DNA of 64,000 bases from Torymus aiolomorphi (lineage: Eukaryota > Arthropoda > Insecta > Hymenoptera > Torymidae): NCBI GenBank assembly GCA_036365515.1, contig CM070873.1, forward strand, positions 72,132,529-72,196,528, written 5' to 3'. A program made the translations under genes and the position numbers. Below the pieces are notes generated by a model. That model saw only the letters and a program-made list of their open reading frames with translations, had not been told where the DNA came from and ran no database searches. Shown here piece by piece: positions 32,651 through 47,600 of the stretch; the stretch's first letter is position 1, and each line of letters opens with the position of its first letter.

Positions 32651-35600
32651 CTGCGAACAAGGAGGAGAAGTGAGGGGAGAGAAGGGACGATTTTTTTCTG
32701 AGGGTGAGTGGTTTAGTGCTGGGAAATTCTTTTTCGAAAGGATTAGGGGCGCGTATACGACAATTTAGAAGAATCATACGATCAATCAACATGGTATTAG
32801 TGAAACGTCGCAATGTAGATTTATGATTAACGATTTGATGAAGTTTCGAGCAAGACGTGCTTGAAAAAATATATAGGTACTTAAAAAATTAGTACACAAA
32901 ATTTTGGAATACGTTTTCCGTATTTTAAATAATCATTATGACATTGCCAGTAATTAAGTCCGTTTATGGATAAGGGAAATGTCTGTTTAAGGTTGTAAGT
33001 AAGCAGGAAATTCCAAAATGCTTGGAATAAACCTTCAATTATTTACCAACGAAGAAAATTTAATTCTTTTTTTATTGTTTTTTGTGAAGATGTGCTTAAA
33101 AAATAATTACGTTAATATGTTCAATGATTTGCAACTGCGTATAGGGAAGAATCAGATAAAATAGTGCTAAATTGGTGATAGGAATGTTTTTTAAAATTCT
33201 ACTAAATCAACATCGTGTAACATAAATGTAGAAAATAATATTATCGGCTAGAAAACGTATTGTTTTCATCCGCAAATAAAATGGCACTGGATGATAAAAG
33301 GATTTAAGTTTTTTGCCTCTTGTTACGGGTCTACTAAGGTAACAGCTAATATTTATGTTTGCCTTTAGGGGATGGATGGTGTTTTGACTAGATCAGATGA
33401 TTTTACGTCCAAGACACTTTACAAGTATAATATGTTCAGAACATCAAAATTATTTTTGATCAATTTTATTTAAAAAATATCAAAAAAATACATAAATTAT
33501 TAATCAATTTTCTAATTCAAAAATGATTTAAAAATTATACTTTATCTTTAAAAACGAAAGTAAAAACAAAAATTTGTATTTTTTGTTCTAGCAAGTACAT
33601 TGTTCTTATGAATAATGTACTAGAAATAGTACAATTAATCAAACATGTCTAGATTAGTGATATTTAAAACATCGCGCAAAGGATATGGTGATTATATTTA
33701 CAAGGTATATAAATTTACAAGGTGTTGATTAAATTAATGTTCTAGTTTACGTAAGTGATTTTGCAGAGGATTTAATGCAATCTATTCGTTTGACAACAAA
33801 TATCAATTCATAAACCATTTTTTATATTTAATGTTATCTTGTGCACGTTTTTGCAACGTAATTTTTCAAATTACAATTATAATCTCTTCTTTATATCACG
33901 TTTCCTCAAGCGCTCTATTTTGCCCGGATTTATTCTACTTGCATCGATACCGAAAAATAGCACTACTTTGGATATCATTCATTTGTAATTGAAGAGCACT
34001 TATCAACATTCGAACTTGATATTATCGATAACATTTCATATAAGATCAAAGGCTGTCTTCTCAAATAAGTTACATTATATTACATAAACCTAAATAGTAG
34101 ATTATGAAGCTAGGGAGTAAAGTAAGGCTATGGACGCTAGTGAGGGATTTGATGCCCGAGCGAAGCGAGGGCAGCAACTCGCGGACGTTCATGCCCTCAT
34201 TGCTCCCGAGGGCAATATACAATTTTTTCGCATGCCCGGCAGAAAATTTTGAGCTTAATCCCTGCGACGTCAGGGTCGAAAACTTCACATAGCCTCATTC
34301 CTAGAAACTGCGACGCTTATACTCGTATGTCGGGTGGGTCTAGAAAGATAGAGAAAGCGATAGACAGACTCCTTACCATTCAGAAAATTAAAAATAGAAT
34401 ATTTGCGCCTCATTAGCAGATGCACGACTATCCCAATGCGTTTCGATCAGAAAGTACAATTACTAGAGAATACAAATATAGAAAAACATTTATAAAATTG
34501 ATTTAATATTACAATACCATAACCGAAATATAGAAGTTAGAAATAATAAAAGTAGAAAGTATATCTCAGAACCTAGAAACCAATCAAAATAAAAAAAAAG
34601 AAACCAAGAAAACATATAGTATGAAAGACACATTTATAGAAAATATATAAGATGAACGCCATAAATATAGAAGAAACTATAGTTTCTTCTATATTTTTTG
34701 GTAAGATTTTCTATGCGCGTGGCATTTTTCTTATGTATTTTCTATAAATATGTCTTTCGTACTATATGTTTTCTTATATAGTTTCGTTTGTTGATTTTTA
34801 TTGGTTTCTAGATTCTGAGATATACTTCCTACTTTTATTATTTCTAACTTCTATATTTCGGTTATCATATTGTAATATTAAATCAGTTCTGTAAATGTTT
34901 TTCTATATTCTCTAGTAATTGTAATTTCTGATCGAAACGCATTGGAATTGGCGTGCATCTGCTAATGAGGCGCAAACGTTCTATTTTTAATTTTCTGAAT
35001 GGTAAGGCGTCTGTTTATCACTTTCTCTGTCTTTCTAGACCCACCGCGTGCGTCTACTTTTTTCCCGATTAGTGCCGCCTGCAGTGACTTGCGGCCCGAG
35101 CGAAGCGAGTAGAAAAAAGTAGGGAAACGTGCATGCGCGTCGCAGTTTCTAGGAGGGAGTACATGTGGCGTTTTATTCCCTGACGGCAGGGAGTAAACAC
35201 AATACTTTCCGCGTGGTATGCGAAAAACAACATTTCTGAGATTCACTCGGAACTAATCTTATATATTGAATCAATGTCAAGGCGAAAATGATTATCCGTA
35301 ACTGCGACGACATTACCATCGATATAACTGTTTTAGAAACGTAAGTCTTATATGCTATTATTCTCAGGTCATCATCAGTCAATCATCCTCGCATGGCGTT
35401 AATCCAGCACACAGGCGTGCCAAACATACTCACCTGGAGATTGTAGAGGCCGGCGATCTCGCGGAACTTGGGCAGATCGGCAGCAAGCTTGGGCAGCTTG
35501 ACGTGCACGGAGGCGCGAATTGTCGTGCCGAGATTCGTCGGGCAGAAGGTCAGGTATCCGAGGCGCTCGTGGCGCGAGAATTTCAGCTGGCTTTCGAGCC

Positions 35601-38600
35601 GGCCGAGGGCATCGATCAGCCGCTTGTAGACGGCCGCGAGGTCGCCCCCTTGCTGCATCGAGATCAGCCGCAGGTGGTCTTCCTCGTTACACCAGGCCAG
35701 CAGGTTCTTCGGCTCGTTGTAGAAGATTCCGCGGCCTACATACGCAGACGGAGGACCTTATCAGTGCTGTTTTCCCCTTCGAAATTATGGTATGCACATA
35801 CGCGCATGCAGGGTTTGGCTCGATGATCGGTATGTATCCGTGGGACACAGATATGGATGGTGGCGGAGGGGAATGGTATTTTGGTATGCGAATGGTCGAT
35901 GAAGGTATATTCGGGGGAAAAGGAAAAGATGCAAAAATGAAGTATGGTCGAACTTGAAGTTAATTGAGGAAATCATTTAATTTTATAACGGATGAGAATG
36001 GAATTTCGAATATTAAATTTTCAATTATATTGAATGTGAAAAATGCACGATAATTAAAAATATATATAACTCGGCAAATTTAACATATCGGTCTGAACTT
36101 CTCTTTATACAATTAAAGATAATCTATTTATGAGGAGGATCAAAATGATTTTAAAATTAAAAAAATATCAAGTTAGTAGTCTTTATATGATATTATATTA
36201 ATACGATATTAAAAATGTCATTCAATTACATATAGATCAATATTTTACGAAACAATGCAAAAATGATCCATAATTTATTACGTCACGATTTTACAAATAA
36301 TGAATATAAAAAATTCGTTATAAGAGAGAAAATAAAATTGACACACCTTATCCCGCTTTGTATTACTTTAATACAATGTAAGGTATTACGCAATGCAATG
36401 AGGCAGTGCTTTCCGTTAATACAAGAACTTTTTTTTGTATTTCAAAAGATAACAAGTTTTATAATTCATACTATGACAATAGACTCAATATAATGATTCG
36501 TTTTATGAATATTCCTAGAAGGTATTTAATTTAACATTTTTTAATCATAATGATATACCTATGGGTTGATTAAACTTTTCAAAGTTCTGATAATTACACT
36601 CTTTCAAGTACATAGAGATAATCTTTCGGAACGACTTTTAACTGATTGAACCGCATTTACTTTGCGATATATAATACGCTAATGAATTTTTCATACCCTG
36701 AAAAATGGAGGTTATTAAATTTTTCATGCACGTTGGCTATTTTTGTTACGTTAAATTATTCGTTACCAATAATTACTTAACGTGTACTGCAGTTGGACTT
36801 TGTGTCATTCTACCTTTTCAGGCTTGCAACATTATACTCGAATAAAGAAATTTCATATCGATAATTAGAAAAAATTAATAATTTAGTATTATTATAAATA
36901 TTGACAGCAGATCAGGAAGTTAATGTCTACATTACTTTTCAATTATGTCTTGTGAAAAGTTGAGTAAAATAGTCGACATTTTTACAAATAAGATTAAATT
37001 TATAAATTTAGCCAGATAATCATTTAATTTATTTAACAAATAAAAAATTTAACTGGTTATGCTACACAAGAGTACGTAAATAAAAATATAAATAGAAATC
37101 ATATTTTAAATAGCCCGATCATTGGAATATTGAGGAAATTACTCCAAAAGTGAGTGATTGACAGGTAATTAATGTCGTTTTTTTCTTTTTCCTTTGACAA
37201 AGCTAAAGAGGTAATCGACTATCAATTATTTAATTATAAGGAAGATTTTTTACAGCTTCAATCGTATCATAACATATCTTAATGCTTCATTTTATTAGAA
37301 ACATATTTTACTAATGAATTTAAATAGGAATCCCAGTATATGTATTGAGATCGAAACCATAGGTATCAAGGAACAAGTAAATAATGACACTGTTTCTGTA
37401 TGATATACAAATAGTAAGTATTAGTAAGTATTAGTAAGAATATAAATTTATATAATAATAGTGCAAAATATTAACTCTGAAAATTCTGCATTCGAAATAC
37501 ATTTCGCTATATCACTGATAACATTCCCACCACAACTCCATTCGTTAGCAACGACATTCTCTCTAACCGCATAAACTCGAAATTCGGACGCCCAACATTT
37601 ACATAGACCACATATAGTCGCAAATCACGACTGTACTATAGGAAAATACCGAAGACTCTCGCTGGCGTCGCTTCACACATAAGCATTCGAAACGAAAATC
37701 CGATCGTAATGTACGTGGCGCGCGGCTTAAAGCATAGCAGCAGCGTATTATCCGTTGACAGATGAAAACATCGCGGCTGCTCACCGGATGACTGATGTCG
37801 ACAGGTGTCGTTCACCTTGTATATACGCGCTCGCGCACGTGCGGAGACGAGTCTCGAGTCTCAGCAGGCGCGCGAGTATTATACATATAGGTATAGCCGA
37901 GCTCGGACTGTGTAGAGACAGAGAACGATATAGGAGGAAGCGAGCATCGCAGATAAACATATAGCATTGCGGTTTGGAGCACGGAGCGAAGATATATAGT
38001 GACGTCGATAGACCGCGGGAAAAGTCGTAATACGCGAGAGACTGTGGGAGGAAAATTCCCAAAATGGTGGACATCGTGTTGGTAGATGATCGAAAGGTCG
38101 AAGTTTTAATGCTGTGATTGCGCGAGGATTACGATCGATGGTTAGGGGGTAACGACATTAACATATAGGTGAGCATAGTATTTTTATGAATGGAGAGTTT
38201 TTTCGATGGGTCGAGAACTTTATAGATATTTGGAATTTTATTGTGGATTTATAAATAGACAAGGAAATAACAATATTCTCTATTTCACGAAACTGTAAAA
38301 GTAGAACAAATGTGCAGTGATATAAGTGAAATTCGTCTATATGCAAAACGTTTCGGATTCATTTATGTATTTTTTCTCTCATGTTACACGATATTTGTCT
38401 GCCGATTTTGTGTAGTAGAGCAAAAATAACGTGGAACACTATATATTGTAAAATATCAAATTTGTATTTTATTCAAAACGCTTCAAATGAAAATTGAATG
38501 TTCTTTCCAGTTACTGTTCTGCAAAATGATTGAGCCTTCCACAATTAAAAAGTATTGAAAAAATGGAGAAAAAAGATTTAAGGAACACATTATTTTAAAT

Positions 38601-41600
38601 GCACATTTTTTCATAATCTTGGAATGTTCGTTGTACCGAGCGACGGAGTTTCCCTTAATTGCGGGAAAATATGAGAAATATACGCAGAAGAAATGCTACC
38701 TACGATTGATTAGCTCTGTGTAATAGAAGTCTCTACGTACGTATACCTTAGAATTTATACTCTTATAACCTCGTGTCAAATTATTCCTAAACGGATCCAT
38801 ACATACAAAGTACCCCGGGATCAATAACACCTTCTTCTGCTAACATACTGATAGTTTAATTTTTTCAGATTGTTTGCGAAATAAAACTTAAATATAACTT
38901 TATAAAAACATTGCACCGTAAGTATGCATAATATATCTGTAAAAAATAACCTTTCTTTGTTTGTAAAATACTACAAAAATATTTTCTAAATAAAACGTTT
39001 ATTCATTTTCACGCGGACCGGAATATTGAGTATAACACGTGTGAAGTTTTAAATATTCAAACGCGATTATTTATTGCGTTCGATAAAAATTTCACGCCGC
39101 GCTTCCAGGCAGCAGCAGACACCCGCAGCAATAACGAATTCATATACTATTCGACGGATGAGTCTCGAATCACAGTAGCACTATATACTTATTCGTCCTC
39201 CATCATCGTCATCGACCCTCGCTTTTCAATTCTCTTTAACTCCAGACTCCCACCGCACACGTATATCTTTTTAATGAAAAGATTATAGTAATACGACTCT
39301 CCCGTCCAATTCATTCGAAGTCCCCTAAAATCCACTTCTATATAAATCTATCCAGCTTACCGGCCGACATTTCTATCTCCGCCTGCGATTATAGACCGCT
39401 CGGCCGCATTAACAAACGAAACCATTTACTTATGCGAAAATCAATGGGAGAGGGCCCGCCTCTGTTTTCCGCGCTGGCTTGGTTGGGCGCGACTGCCGCT
39501 CGCACCGAATCCAATTACCACGCGGCAAAGAAGCGATTCCGACTCGCCCTTAGCGAGCGTCGTTCCCGTGGCTTTTCTTCTGGCCGTTTTTTGTCGTCGT
39601 CGTCGTCGTTGGCTGAGACGAAAAGGAGCGCAGAGGAGAGGAAATAGCGCGCGCAAAGAGAGAAAGAAGAAAAGTGGACTGGAGGGACGACGAAGAGTAT
39701 AGAGGAGGGAAAAAGGGGAGCGATCAGGGAGAACGGCTGCTTTTTGTTCTCCGTCGGTGAATATGATTGATCTTCGTCTGTTAACGATTTTTACCTCGAT
39801 TTTCAATACAATGGAAAATTGGGTGATTTTCGAAAGGCGATTAATTTTATTTTATATTATAAATTTTATTGAAAATATGTTATTTTCAAGGTTTGTGAAA
39901 ATGTTTGCTGCTATAAGGATTGTTTCAAACTAGTTTTTATATTGCTAGACAGCAGCAGTTCACTGAAAACATGTACACGATACTCTACGAATTCATACAT
40001 TATTCATACCATAAGGTTAAATATCTAGTACTTAGGCAACACGGAAAATCAGACCTGTACTTAGATATAAGCAGTGAAAAGCTAGACAATAATAAAGTTT
40101 TATTAGCATTGTTTAAGATATTAATTAATACCTAGTGCAATCGAAATTGAATTAATTTGGTCTTAAATTTATTCTGATGCGAAATATAAATTTTTGTAGG
40201 TGATTATTTCGGAAAGTGCATAGCTGAGTATTCTCCAACTTTGAGAAATTTTCAATTATTATCACCCAATAGTGGGACATACTTTATTATATTGTCCAAA
40301 AACTGATTGAGCGCGAACGATATCCAAGTACTATGGCATCATTTCGGCATAAGATGTCTAACAACAGGAACTTTACTAATACTAATTTTTTTAATATAAA
40401 AGGCACGAGGCACGAGAAAGTATGTAAATTATTTTCACTAGAATTAAAATTTATGACAGGTACGGTTTTTTGGTTTTAAAAACACCCTTCTCCAAGATAT
40501 GTTTCAAAAGTGTCCAAACACTGGGTATTTTATGTTAGTATATTCAGTTCACTAATTTATTTTATCATAAACTTATGCCGATATTATCATTAATGATATT
40601 TATAAAATATTTAACCATTATCATTACAATACATACGGTCATGGATCAGACATATTCTCCATATTTCAATTGTTACTATCTAAAATCAATGAAATTCAAC
40701 TTAAAAGAAAAAAACATTTGCAAATAACATTATTACCACAAAATACCGTGATCTGAGTCCATCATAATAACATAATTACAGTAATATAAGCTAATACTAT
40801 ATATAATCGATAATTAATAAATATAGAAATTCCTTAGACTTAATAAAACATTTTTATTTCTCATATGGGGTAAACCCTACACAAATCTGTGCTATTCGCC
40901 GTCTTCACAAAAAGTACAAAAAAGTCCTCTCTCCACTCAACACAATTACAACTGTATAGCAGCGTCGGTAGTCCCTTTGGCTCCGCCTCAGCGCAAACTC
41001 CCGATTTTCCTTCCACAAGCTTTCGCATCTCTCAATACTAATTCAATCCCAGAAGCAACGTCGCTATATATATATTTTCTACTTCCACGCGCGCACGGGC
41101 GCATGAAACAAGAAGCTCCGCAAGCTTAATAAGCTCAAAGGTCCTTCTCCGTCACTCCCCGCGGCAGCCGAGGATTCCAGTGCGATTACCCGACTGAAAA
41201 ATTCGCCTACCCCGCCGAAAGCCACTGCTGCGTATACTTACGCAGGAGAGTGAACAAAAAATACGGCGAATAAGAAGACATCGTCCTGTGCTGGCGTTGA
41301 TCGAGGATTACCGGAGGCTCGCGGGAATGTTTTCAGTTTCGACGCGAGAGAAAGTCAGCGGCAATCCGAGTGGAAAACGAAGGCGGAAAAGCGCGGCAAT
41401 AAAGACAAGGGCACACCGACTTTATTTCAGCCTCGCGTGCGCGTGTGATGGGACTGACGAGGGCGCGCTAAATTTGCTTTCAATGAGACGGCCGAGCGCT
41501 GTGAAAATATGCTTTCCGCGAAAGACGTGAGTGCGCGCCTCTTGAAGGTATTTCGGCGAACTCGGTGGTAAGTAGGGGAAGAAAAGGGCTGAAGTTGCTG

Positions 41601-44600
41601 AGACGCGTATTCTTTTTCAGACTGTGGCTGTTGCGAGGTGGGCGTAATCATTTTTCGATAAGGGAACGTCGAATGTTTGGATTAAAGGATAGGCGGAAAG
41701 CCGTTGTGGTTTATAGAATTATGTACTCTGCGTTGGTTAATTTAATGATTGTATAGTTGTAGTACTTTAAAATACGATTCAAAATGAAGTGGAAATTGAA
41801 TTTTGGAATAATTTATCCCTTTACCATTGTATGTATACCCGCATAAAAATGGTATGGGCAAAGTATTGGCAATATATATAGGCCATATTTACCATATATG
41901 GGCAATATCTTTAATATCTTTAAATTTCCATAAGAAAAATGGATTTTTTTCTAAAAGGGTATCACAAGACCGTTTTCTAATGTTCACGAGTTTTTTCGTA
42001 TATTTTATGACTTATAGAATGAGAAGAAACTTGTCGCGGAGGTGTACCTTCAAATTTTTTTTTTTTTTAATTTTTTGAACCCTCTAAGTGTGGACAAATT
42101 AAAAATTTCCTCATGCGGGTATTACATGGGAAATAGCTTGTACAGAAATGACCAATATTTAGCTCCGGCGCCGTGGTGACATATGATGCATATCTTACCC
42201 ATATATATAGATATCAATTTTGTTTACGCGGGTACCAAATTTAAATAAATAAAAGCAAATCTCATTCTTCATTGTGAAACATAAATTAAAGTAATTCGAC
42301 AACACATTGAACAACACATAAAAATGATCAGGTGATAAAACATTTTATCCCTCGTAGAAAATAAACCAACTTCATTGGTTAACATGTTAATAAAATGGAC
42401 GCATTTTTAGTTAAGATTAACATCGAACTTTATTAAAACTATTTAAAACTATCACTATATTTTAAAGCATCTACAATATAATATTTCCACATGTATAAAT
42501 AGTTATTCTTCGTCGACAATAGCAACATAATCATTGTGACGTTTTTAATTTGAAAATTGACAAACGATTCGCCAACCGTTGGTTAGCATTTCTACCAGGA
42601 ATGTAAAGTATATTAAAAGGATCGAATTGCCACTAATATTTCTCTAATTTCATTTTAAAATATCTCATTGCTGTGTATCATAACTCTTTTACAGAAGAGC
42701 ATAATAGAGGTCTTACATGGCTTCCCGCTTTGAAAGGTTAAGCGCTACAAGTGATCACATTTCTCCGTCGATCATATTACTCACATAAGAATTACGTCCT
42801 ATAAAGCAGTAGAGTAGCTTCTGAAGCAGTACATGTTTTGACATTTTGTTCGATTAATGTTTTAATATCGTGCTCAATGTAATTGTATTTTACACAACCA
42901 AGTTTCCTTGCTTATTGGTAACTAAATACAGATTTACGAAATTTAAATTTAAAAAGAAAAGAATAGAAGGTAAAACTTTTGAAAAAAATAAAATAAAAAG
43001 TATTATAAAATTAATAAATTTAAATACGTAATCCAGATTTCCAGTTTTTCAGTTCTATTTTTAATAGCCTGTCAAACCTTACAAAATGTTATTTTGTGAA
43101 ACAATCAAGATTTACTCGAACCATCTCGCATAGAAAGCATAACCCACGTAGAGCGTACATATACTTTAAAAAAATGACAACATATATAGCCGTCGATGTG
43201 GAAAAAAAAAATCGCTTCAAAGTCAACCCTGAGTAATCTTAAAATTCATAAACTCACACACACACCATGCATAACATTTTTGAAAAAATTCTCCCCTGTG
43301 TAAACCGTGCGTCAAACGACTTCGAAATCCATCATATCAAGACCACCTTAAGTAGTTCAACAAACGTGCGGTCGCCTCAACCCCATAAAAAACGGGGGCA
43401 AAAATAAACGCGCGAAGCACACCAACTATACAGTATCCACAAACTACCCTCATAAAAGAGGCATCAAATCAGAAGGGCGTTCGCATGTACACACATACAC
43501 GCAGCCATCACGTGAGTGGGCGTCGAGAAAAAGTCTCGCGCTTATACAGTCCCCGCGAGGGAGCAAGGAAAGTAAGTAAGTCGCCGTCGCCGTCGTTGGG
43601 TCTATATACTCACCGGTCGGCCAGAACTCGCAGGCCCGGGCGTCCTGGAGGAAGCGGTCGCCCTCCTTGAAGAGGAAGTGCTCGTCGATCAGCCGCTGCT
43701 GCGTGGTCTTGTCCATACCCTCGAGGGGGTAGTACTCGCCTTTGAGCTCGCCCTCCAGCGACCGCAGCGCCCCGGAAATCTGCCAATTCAAAGTTAGATA
43801 GAGAGTCATCGTTAGCGGTACACGCGTGTGAACGATCAATCGAAGTTACTATGACTGTGTGTGTATGTGCGTTTTGGGTAAGTGAGAGTATTATATAAGT
43901 GCGCAGCTATTTTTATAAAGTTGGCGAAGGTGTACGGTTGATCAACGGGAGAAGCGCGCTAAGACTTTGCAGATGCCGTGGTTAAAAATTGTCAGGGTAG
44001 GTAGGTATAAGTTGAAAGGAGGTTTGTGAGGGACAAAGAGATTTATAGTGAGAAAGATCAGTTATATATTTTCATTTTAATCTGTTGAATATCCTCTTTT
44101 TTCATTTTAGATGAAAATTAAATAGTTATATTTTTTATGTTCTAATTCGTGAATCAGTAGCTTTCATTCAAATATTATACATGTATTGATTTTTTTAGAA
44201 ATAAAACAATTTTATTACTAGTATATGCTCTTTACATTTCATACCCTGCGATAGTAATCAACTTGCTTATTTTATTTATTATAAAATTCATTCAAACTTT
44301 TGTCATTAATTGAAACTACGGAAAATATTAAATTATCAAATTTCGCTATTGCTCTTGTTTCGAACCAAATTACAGTGTTAAATACGATGTAAGAAATCGG
44401 AAATTATAAATTGCTGTGTATTTAAGTTTACGCTGAATCATTTGTCGTATAATCACATGCATTGTAACTTAGTTTAAAAACTATGATTATGCTGCTATGC
44501 TTAGCGGGTATATAATTTCGTGTGAATATTACAGCTAATGCCGTTTACGGGTATATGAATGCAGATTAGAACCAAAGTTGGCGTAAAGTTTAATAGCAGG

Positions 44601-47600
44601 TAAGGATAAAAATGAATGCAATTAGAAATTCTAATGACAAATAATCAGCCGCGCGAAATACATGAATAATTATTATTTATTTCAGCTTCCCAACTTTCTA
44701 CACAGGGCCATCCGCTAATAAAAAAGCAGCTGCATATATATAATTACACTATTGTTACCCTGACAATGCCGTTTTTCTATTTTGTTACTACAATTTACAC
44801 GGAAAAACCGCTGTTTGTTCCCCAGCTTTCGTTTCGTTTTTTTCTTTTTTAAACCAGAAGCGCGCAACAATGCAGATGCATTTTCGTGTAATTAGACCGT
44901 CGTTCCTTGAAGGAGGCGAGCGAAATAATTAAATAGACTTGTTTCACATAAATGATGTGCTAATTTAATCAGAAACTTTACGCGCCCCCCCCCCCTCCTG
45001 TACAAAGAAACGAAAGCTAAAAAGGCCGGCGCGCGCGTAAACGCAGCTCTTTGCCGGAGAATTCATTTATTCCCCGGCAGCGTGTACGCCATAAGTTTGC
45101 CGGCATTTTATTTAATTTATCACTGCCGATTCTTTTATTTTTTTTTTCTCTTACCGCAGACCCAGTGTTTTACTAAAAACCACCGGCAGCAGCAGCAGGA
45201 CACGAAATCCTGTAGCGACCCACGAAAACTCCACGGGGCATCCAGAAAAATGAGAAAGAGGGACACAGCGAAAAAGACAGGGAAAAGGCGACAGAGGAAA
45301 CAAACGAAAGTGGAGCAAAGAAAGAGACGGTCTCTCTTAAGGACACAAGCCGGCTCCTTTCGCCGAGATCAAAATATCGTCTCTTCTCTCTTTTCCTCCC
45401 TCTACCTCTTTCCGCTTTAATCTCGCGCGTGGGAGGGAAAAAAGGAAGCAGGAGAAATAAGAGAACGCGCGCAAAGCAGTGTGAGAGAGATAAAGAAAGC
45501 GCGGAACGAAGAAAGGAGCGGTACAAAAGCTCACAGCGCGCTCAATGGAAGATGGAGGAAGTGCGTAAACGAGCTGCTGGTATAGCGTGAGGGTGGAAGA
45601 GAGAAAAAATGCTTCGTTAACGCTAGAGTGAGAGAGAGAGAGAGAGAGAGAAAAAAAGAGCGAGTTGTTATTGTTACAATGCCGCGGATTGAAAAATGTA
45701 AGAGTAAGCGAGAGGAAGGTTCAGAGGGTCAAGGTGATTTTTGAGCTTGAGCGAATGAAAGGCAGGCTTTTAAGGCAAAAGTTTAGTGTTGAAAGGCGGA
45801 AAAAAATGTTTCTTTATATAGCAGTGCATTTTGGAGTTCTATCGTGATGGGTTAACCTATTGTTATTTAATTAGTGTAAACGAAGGTGAGTGCTGAAAAT
45901 TGAAGGACAAATTTATTTATTCTATTATCCTTGTGTGGGATAAAAATTAAATGTTAGTAAATATAAACATTTACAAAAGGATGCAAAAGAATATGTTGGC
46001 TCAACAAATTTATCACTAGCACCCTGGTAGAAATTATTCCATTAAAAATGGGCAGGAAAACAGAAACTGGCCATTGGAAATAGCTAGTTATCACACACAA
46101 GTATAACCCTTTTTTCATCAACTTCTCCCATTTTATGAAATGGCCCTAATCTCAAAATTTTCACATTAAAATTTCATAACAATTTAATCACACATTGTAA
46201 AACTTATACTATTAAAAGATAGTTTACTAGGATATAAACAAAATTTAGTAGTCTTTGTACTATTTACAGCTTTATTCTATAAGATATAAACCAAAATCGT
46301 TATTTTGCCACGTGACTCTATCTCTCTCACTTATCGCCATAACAAATCGCTTGTTACTAGATTTTTAATGGCTAGATATTTTAACTAGTATTAAAATACT
46401 AAATTAATAGATAGTACCATTAAAAATATTACTTATGTCAACTGCAACTTACTATCAACTGATGAGAATTTTTCCATCGGCCTTACAGTCTTATAAATTA
46501 AATTAAAATAATTAATATTTATGGCAGTCAGATTGCCCTTGTTTATAATCATCCCCGCAGAATCTGAAATAAAAACTTAATTAAAATCTGGAAAAAAAAA
46601 CTTTATTAGCAAAGGACTATCTGACTGCCCCCCACCACCAAATTTTCCAATTGCCCAACGTTTCGAGCCCGCTCCCGGAAAAAGTTTTTTTTTCCAGGTT
46701 TTAATTAAGTTTTTATTTCAGATTCTGCGGGGGTAATTATAAACAAGGGCAATCTGACTGCCATAAATATTAATTATTTTAATTTAATTTATAAGACTGT
46801 AAGACCGATGGAAAAATTCTCATCAGTTGATAATAGATAGTACAACATTTCGACCATTTTTGCAACCAATAAATGAGAAAAATAGGTTGAAAAAGTTATT
46901 ACACTTATGGTAGAAAACTGGAGTCCATTTTTTTACCACCTTGGTTCAAACTAGCCATTTACTACCTACAAAATGATTTCAATTTCTACCAGGGTATGAG
47001 TGTTTATTTAAATCTCATTTCGCTTTTCATGTTCGGTGAGATAAAAACGTAATCTAAATATAAGTAGATTATTGCTGTTATAAATGACTCTTAAACAGAG
47101 ACAATTGATTATTGTCGTTAACAATATTTAATCATATCATTGAAACTATGTATTATTTTCAATTTAATACTAATTACGGTAATATCGACATATATTCTAA
47201 TTAAATTAATTTAAAGGTTTCAATTTTCTGCAATGCTATTGTTCTGTGTAACAACATTCACTTGTACAATATTCCCTGTACAAAAGATAGTTCTATGCCA
47301 GCCTTTGTTACTCGAAAATAACGCTCTCAATTATTATATTTGAACGCGATTTCTTTCAACGCTATTCACACATCATAAAAGCTATATACTTTGGGTTCGC
47401 CCCGTAATTAACATCGGCAAGCGCTAAAAATTTATATACCGCAGTATTGACCGAAAACCATACAATACAACGCTTATCACATCAATCACACGGCAAATAT
47501 AAAATAATTAAATAAAGTCGATTACATCTAACTGTTCTTTATCAATCTCGTGACATATACATATATTAAACTAAAATCAGGCGCTTGGCAATAACCAAAA

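Larger units (their letters stand above)
35736..43613. other. Kinase intron 3: repeats and CpG-rich islands
   Basis: This 7.9 kb intron has CpG-rich blocks at about 37580-38130, 39430-39740 and 41090-41690, and mobile copies at 41838 and 42349. No alternative coding exon with kinase motifs was recognised. The islands could be enhancers or internal promoters; this is inference. Confidence 0.4.

Noticed and set aside
35503..35826. Plus-strand open frames of 107 and 145 codons
   Set aside because: They lie antisense to the kinase exon 4, whose product is unmistakable; the frames exist only because the exon is GC-rich.
38074..38127. Plus-strand ATGGTGGACATCG as an alternative kinase start
   Set aside because: It is on the wrong strand and the frame stops after 17 codons.
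45173..45526. 117-codon minus-strand frame in kinase intron 2
   Set aside because: It is Ser/Leu/Phe-rich from a purine-rich tract and has no conserved motif.
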